Shown piece after piece: positions 5,256 to 6,064 of a stretch of DNA of 6,064 nt. The stretch spans positions 1 through 6,064 of the forward strand of contig JACNJI010000146.1 of NCBI GenBank assembly GCA_014382645.1. Direction: 5' to 3'. The notes under the pieces were generated by a model, which was not told the origin of the DNA, ran no database searches, and worked only from the letters and a program-made list of their open reading frames with translations. Every line of letters begins with the position of its first letter. The first letter of the stretch is position 1. The translations under genes and the position numbers were made by a program. The DNA is from Verrucomicrobiota bacterium. GTDB taxonomy: Bacteria > Verrucomicrobiota > Verrucomicrobiia > Opitutales > Seribacteraceae.

Positions 5256-6064
5256 TTATTCGGTTCTCTTGATGATATGGAATCCGAATGGCGTTTCCAC
5301 CACTTCGGAGACTCCATCCACATCAAGGGCGAATGCTGCTTCGGAGAAGGCTTTGGCCATGGTCTCGAAGGTGAACTTGCCTAGGTCGCCGCCCTTGGTC
5401 TTGCTAGGGCCATCGGAGTTTTCACGCGCAACGGTGGCGAAGTCTTTGGCTTCGTCTACGATTTGCTTGCGAAGAGAATCCGCGCGAGTCTTGGCTTCTT
5501 CCTTTGAACGGGTAATGGATGGGTCGGCCCTAGATGCTCCCTTATAGGCCACAAGAACATGGGAGGCGGCGACTTCCTTTGGCGTGGCGGTATCTCCTTC
5601 TTCCCCCTCTTCTTTCTTTTTGGATTTCACGAAATCGGTGCGCTCGAGGCGGATCTTTTCGTACACGTCGTTGGAAATGACGTAATACCACCCTGCAAGC
5701 TTCTCGTTCAATTCTTTGACTCTTGCTTGAGCTTTGGTCACCTTGTCGGTGTATTCCTTTTGCTTGCGGGCGTTTTCGGCGTTTACGCGGGCTATGTCAG
5801 CTTCTCGCTGGGCTCGCATCTTGGCGTATTCGGCATCGGGATCGGTTGCAATTGAACTCGCTGCTGAGGTGCCGTTAGTTTCCGAACTCGGGGGAGACGG
5901 TTGCTGGGCGGGAGGCGGTGGCGGAGGTGCGGTTGGAGGAGTGGATGGTGGTTTGATGTTCGGCGGAGGACCCGGAGCCGGTGGGGGCGTAGAGGTGGAG
6001 GATGCACCCTTTTCCGTCGCTGTCTTGCTGGTGCTAGGTGTGTTAGCACAACGGGTGCAACGCT
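5256..6064 (-). CDS. Parvulin-type peptidyl-prolyl isomerase with Pro-rich and coiled-coil N-terminal region (N-terminus off the right edge)
   Basis: Probable cis-trans prolyl isomerase acting on protein folding, perhaps in the periplasm. The frame is open from the stop at 5256 to the right edge. Counting from the Met at 5819, the C-terminal rotamase domain is about residues 80-185: AASHVLVAYKG (84-94) with the conserved His, DFATVARENSDGPSK (126-140), GGDLGKF (143-149), FSEAAFAL (158-165) and TPFGFHII (176-183). This is the PpiC pattern. Ahead of it are a charged helix likely to be coiled coil (about 1-42), WYYVISNDVYEKIRL (44-58), and a Lys/Glu linker (65-76). Upstream of 5819 the frame continues about 81 codons with a proline-rich stretch (roughly 5892-5987) and, at the edge, a CxxC pair (6048-6059). 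No ATG, GTG or TTG is seen in that stretch, so the true start is probably outside the window; a start at 5819 is the alternative. WYYVIS resembles, from memory, the C-terminal part of some DUF4340 proteins. Confidence 0.82.
   Translation of the reverse strand, partial: RCTRCANTPSTSKTATEKGASSTSTPPPAPGPPPNIKPPSTPPTAPPPPPPAQQPSPPSSETNGTSAASSIATDPDAEYAKMRAQREADIARVNAENARKQKEYTDKVTKAQARVKELNEKLAGWYYVISNDVYEKIRLERTDFVKSKKKEEGEEGDTATPKEVAASHVLVAYKGASRADPSITRSKEEAKTRADSLRKQIVDEAKDFATVARENSDGPSKTKGGDLGKFTFETMAKAFSEAAFALDVDGVSEVVETPFGFHIIKRTE

Noticed and set aside
5792..6049. Minus-strand open frame rich in His, Pro and Arg
   Set aside because: It is an out-of-frame reading of the Pro-rich region of the parvulin gene, with composition expected from GGN/CCN codons.
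1..6064. tRNA genes, CRISPR arrays, insertion sequences or phage genes
   Set aside because: No cloverleaf-like segments, regularly spaced repeats, transposase motifs or terminal inverted repeats were recognised on either strand.

Overview
The window reads as ordinary bacterial chromosome, most likely from Verrucomicrobiota (Opitutae/Puniceicoccales-like). That placement rests on protein style (an ACP-hotdog fusion beside an alpha-oxoamine synthase, a Pro-rich parvulin, a TrpS with a class-specific looking insertion) and on middling GC; it was not tested by any search. There are six protein genes, two of them cut by the window edges. I see no RNA genes, mobile elements or CRISPR array.

Layout. 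Bases 1-666 (minus) hold the N-terminal half of tryptophanyl-tRNA synthetase. An AT-rich divergent intergenic region (667-783) carries overlapping -10-like elements on both strands and a 9-bp inverted repeat. A plus-strand run of three genes follows: an acyl carrier protein fused to a FabZ/FabA-type hotdog dehydratase (784-1788), a WcaL-like GT4 glycosyltransferase (start uncertain, about 1853-3058) and a family 2 glycosyltransferase (3055-3933) joined to it by an ATGA overlap. Five bases further on, in the opposite direction, a serine-palmitoyltransferase-like alpha-oxoamine synthase ends (3939-5135, minus). Upstream of it on the same strand is a peptidyl-prolyl isomerase of parvulin type (5256 to beyond 6064) with a long Pro-rich and coiled-coil N-terminal part that runs off the window.

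How the genes may work together (inference). An acyl carrier with its own dehydratase can supply an ACP-bound acyl chain. An alpha-oxoamine synthase condenses an acyl thioester with an amino acid to give a long-chain amino-ketone base. Two glycosyltransferases could then decorate the lipid. This resembles the parts list of bacterial (glyco)sphingolipid or sulfonolipid synthesis, though the reductase and N-acyltransferase needed to finish such a lipid are not in the window. A 12-base motif shared exactly between the regions upstream of the ACP-hotdog gene and of the oxoamine synthase gene is a further, weak hint of co-regulation.
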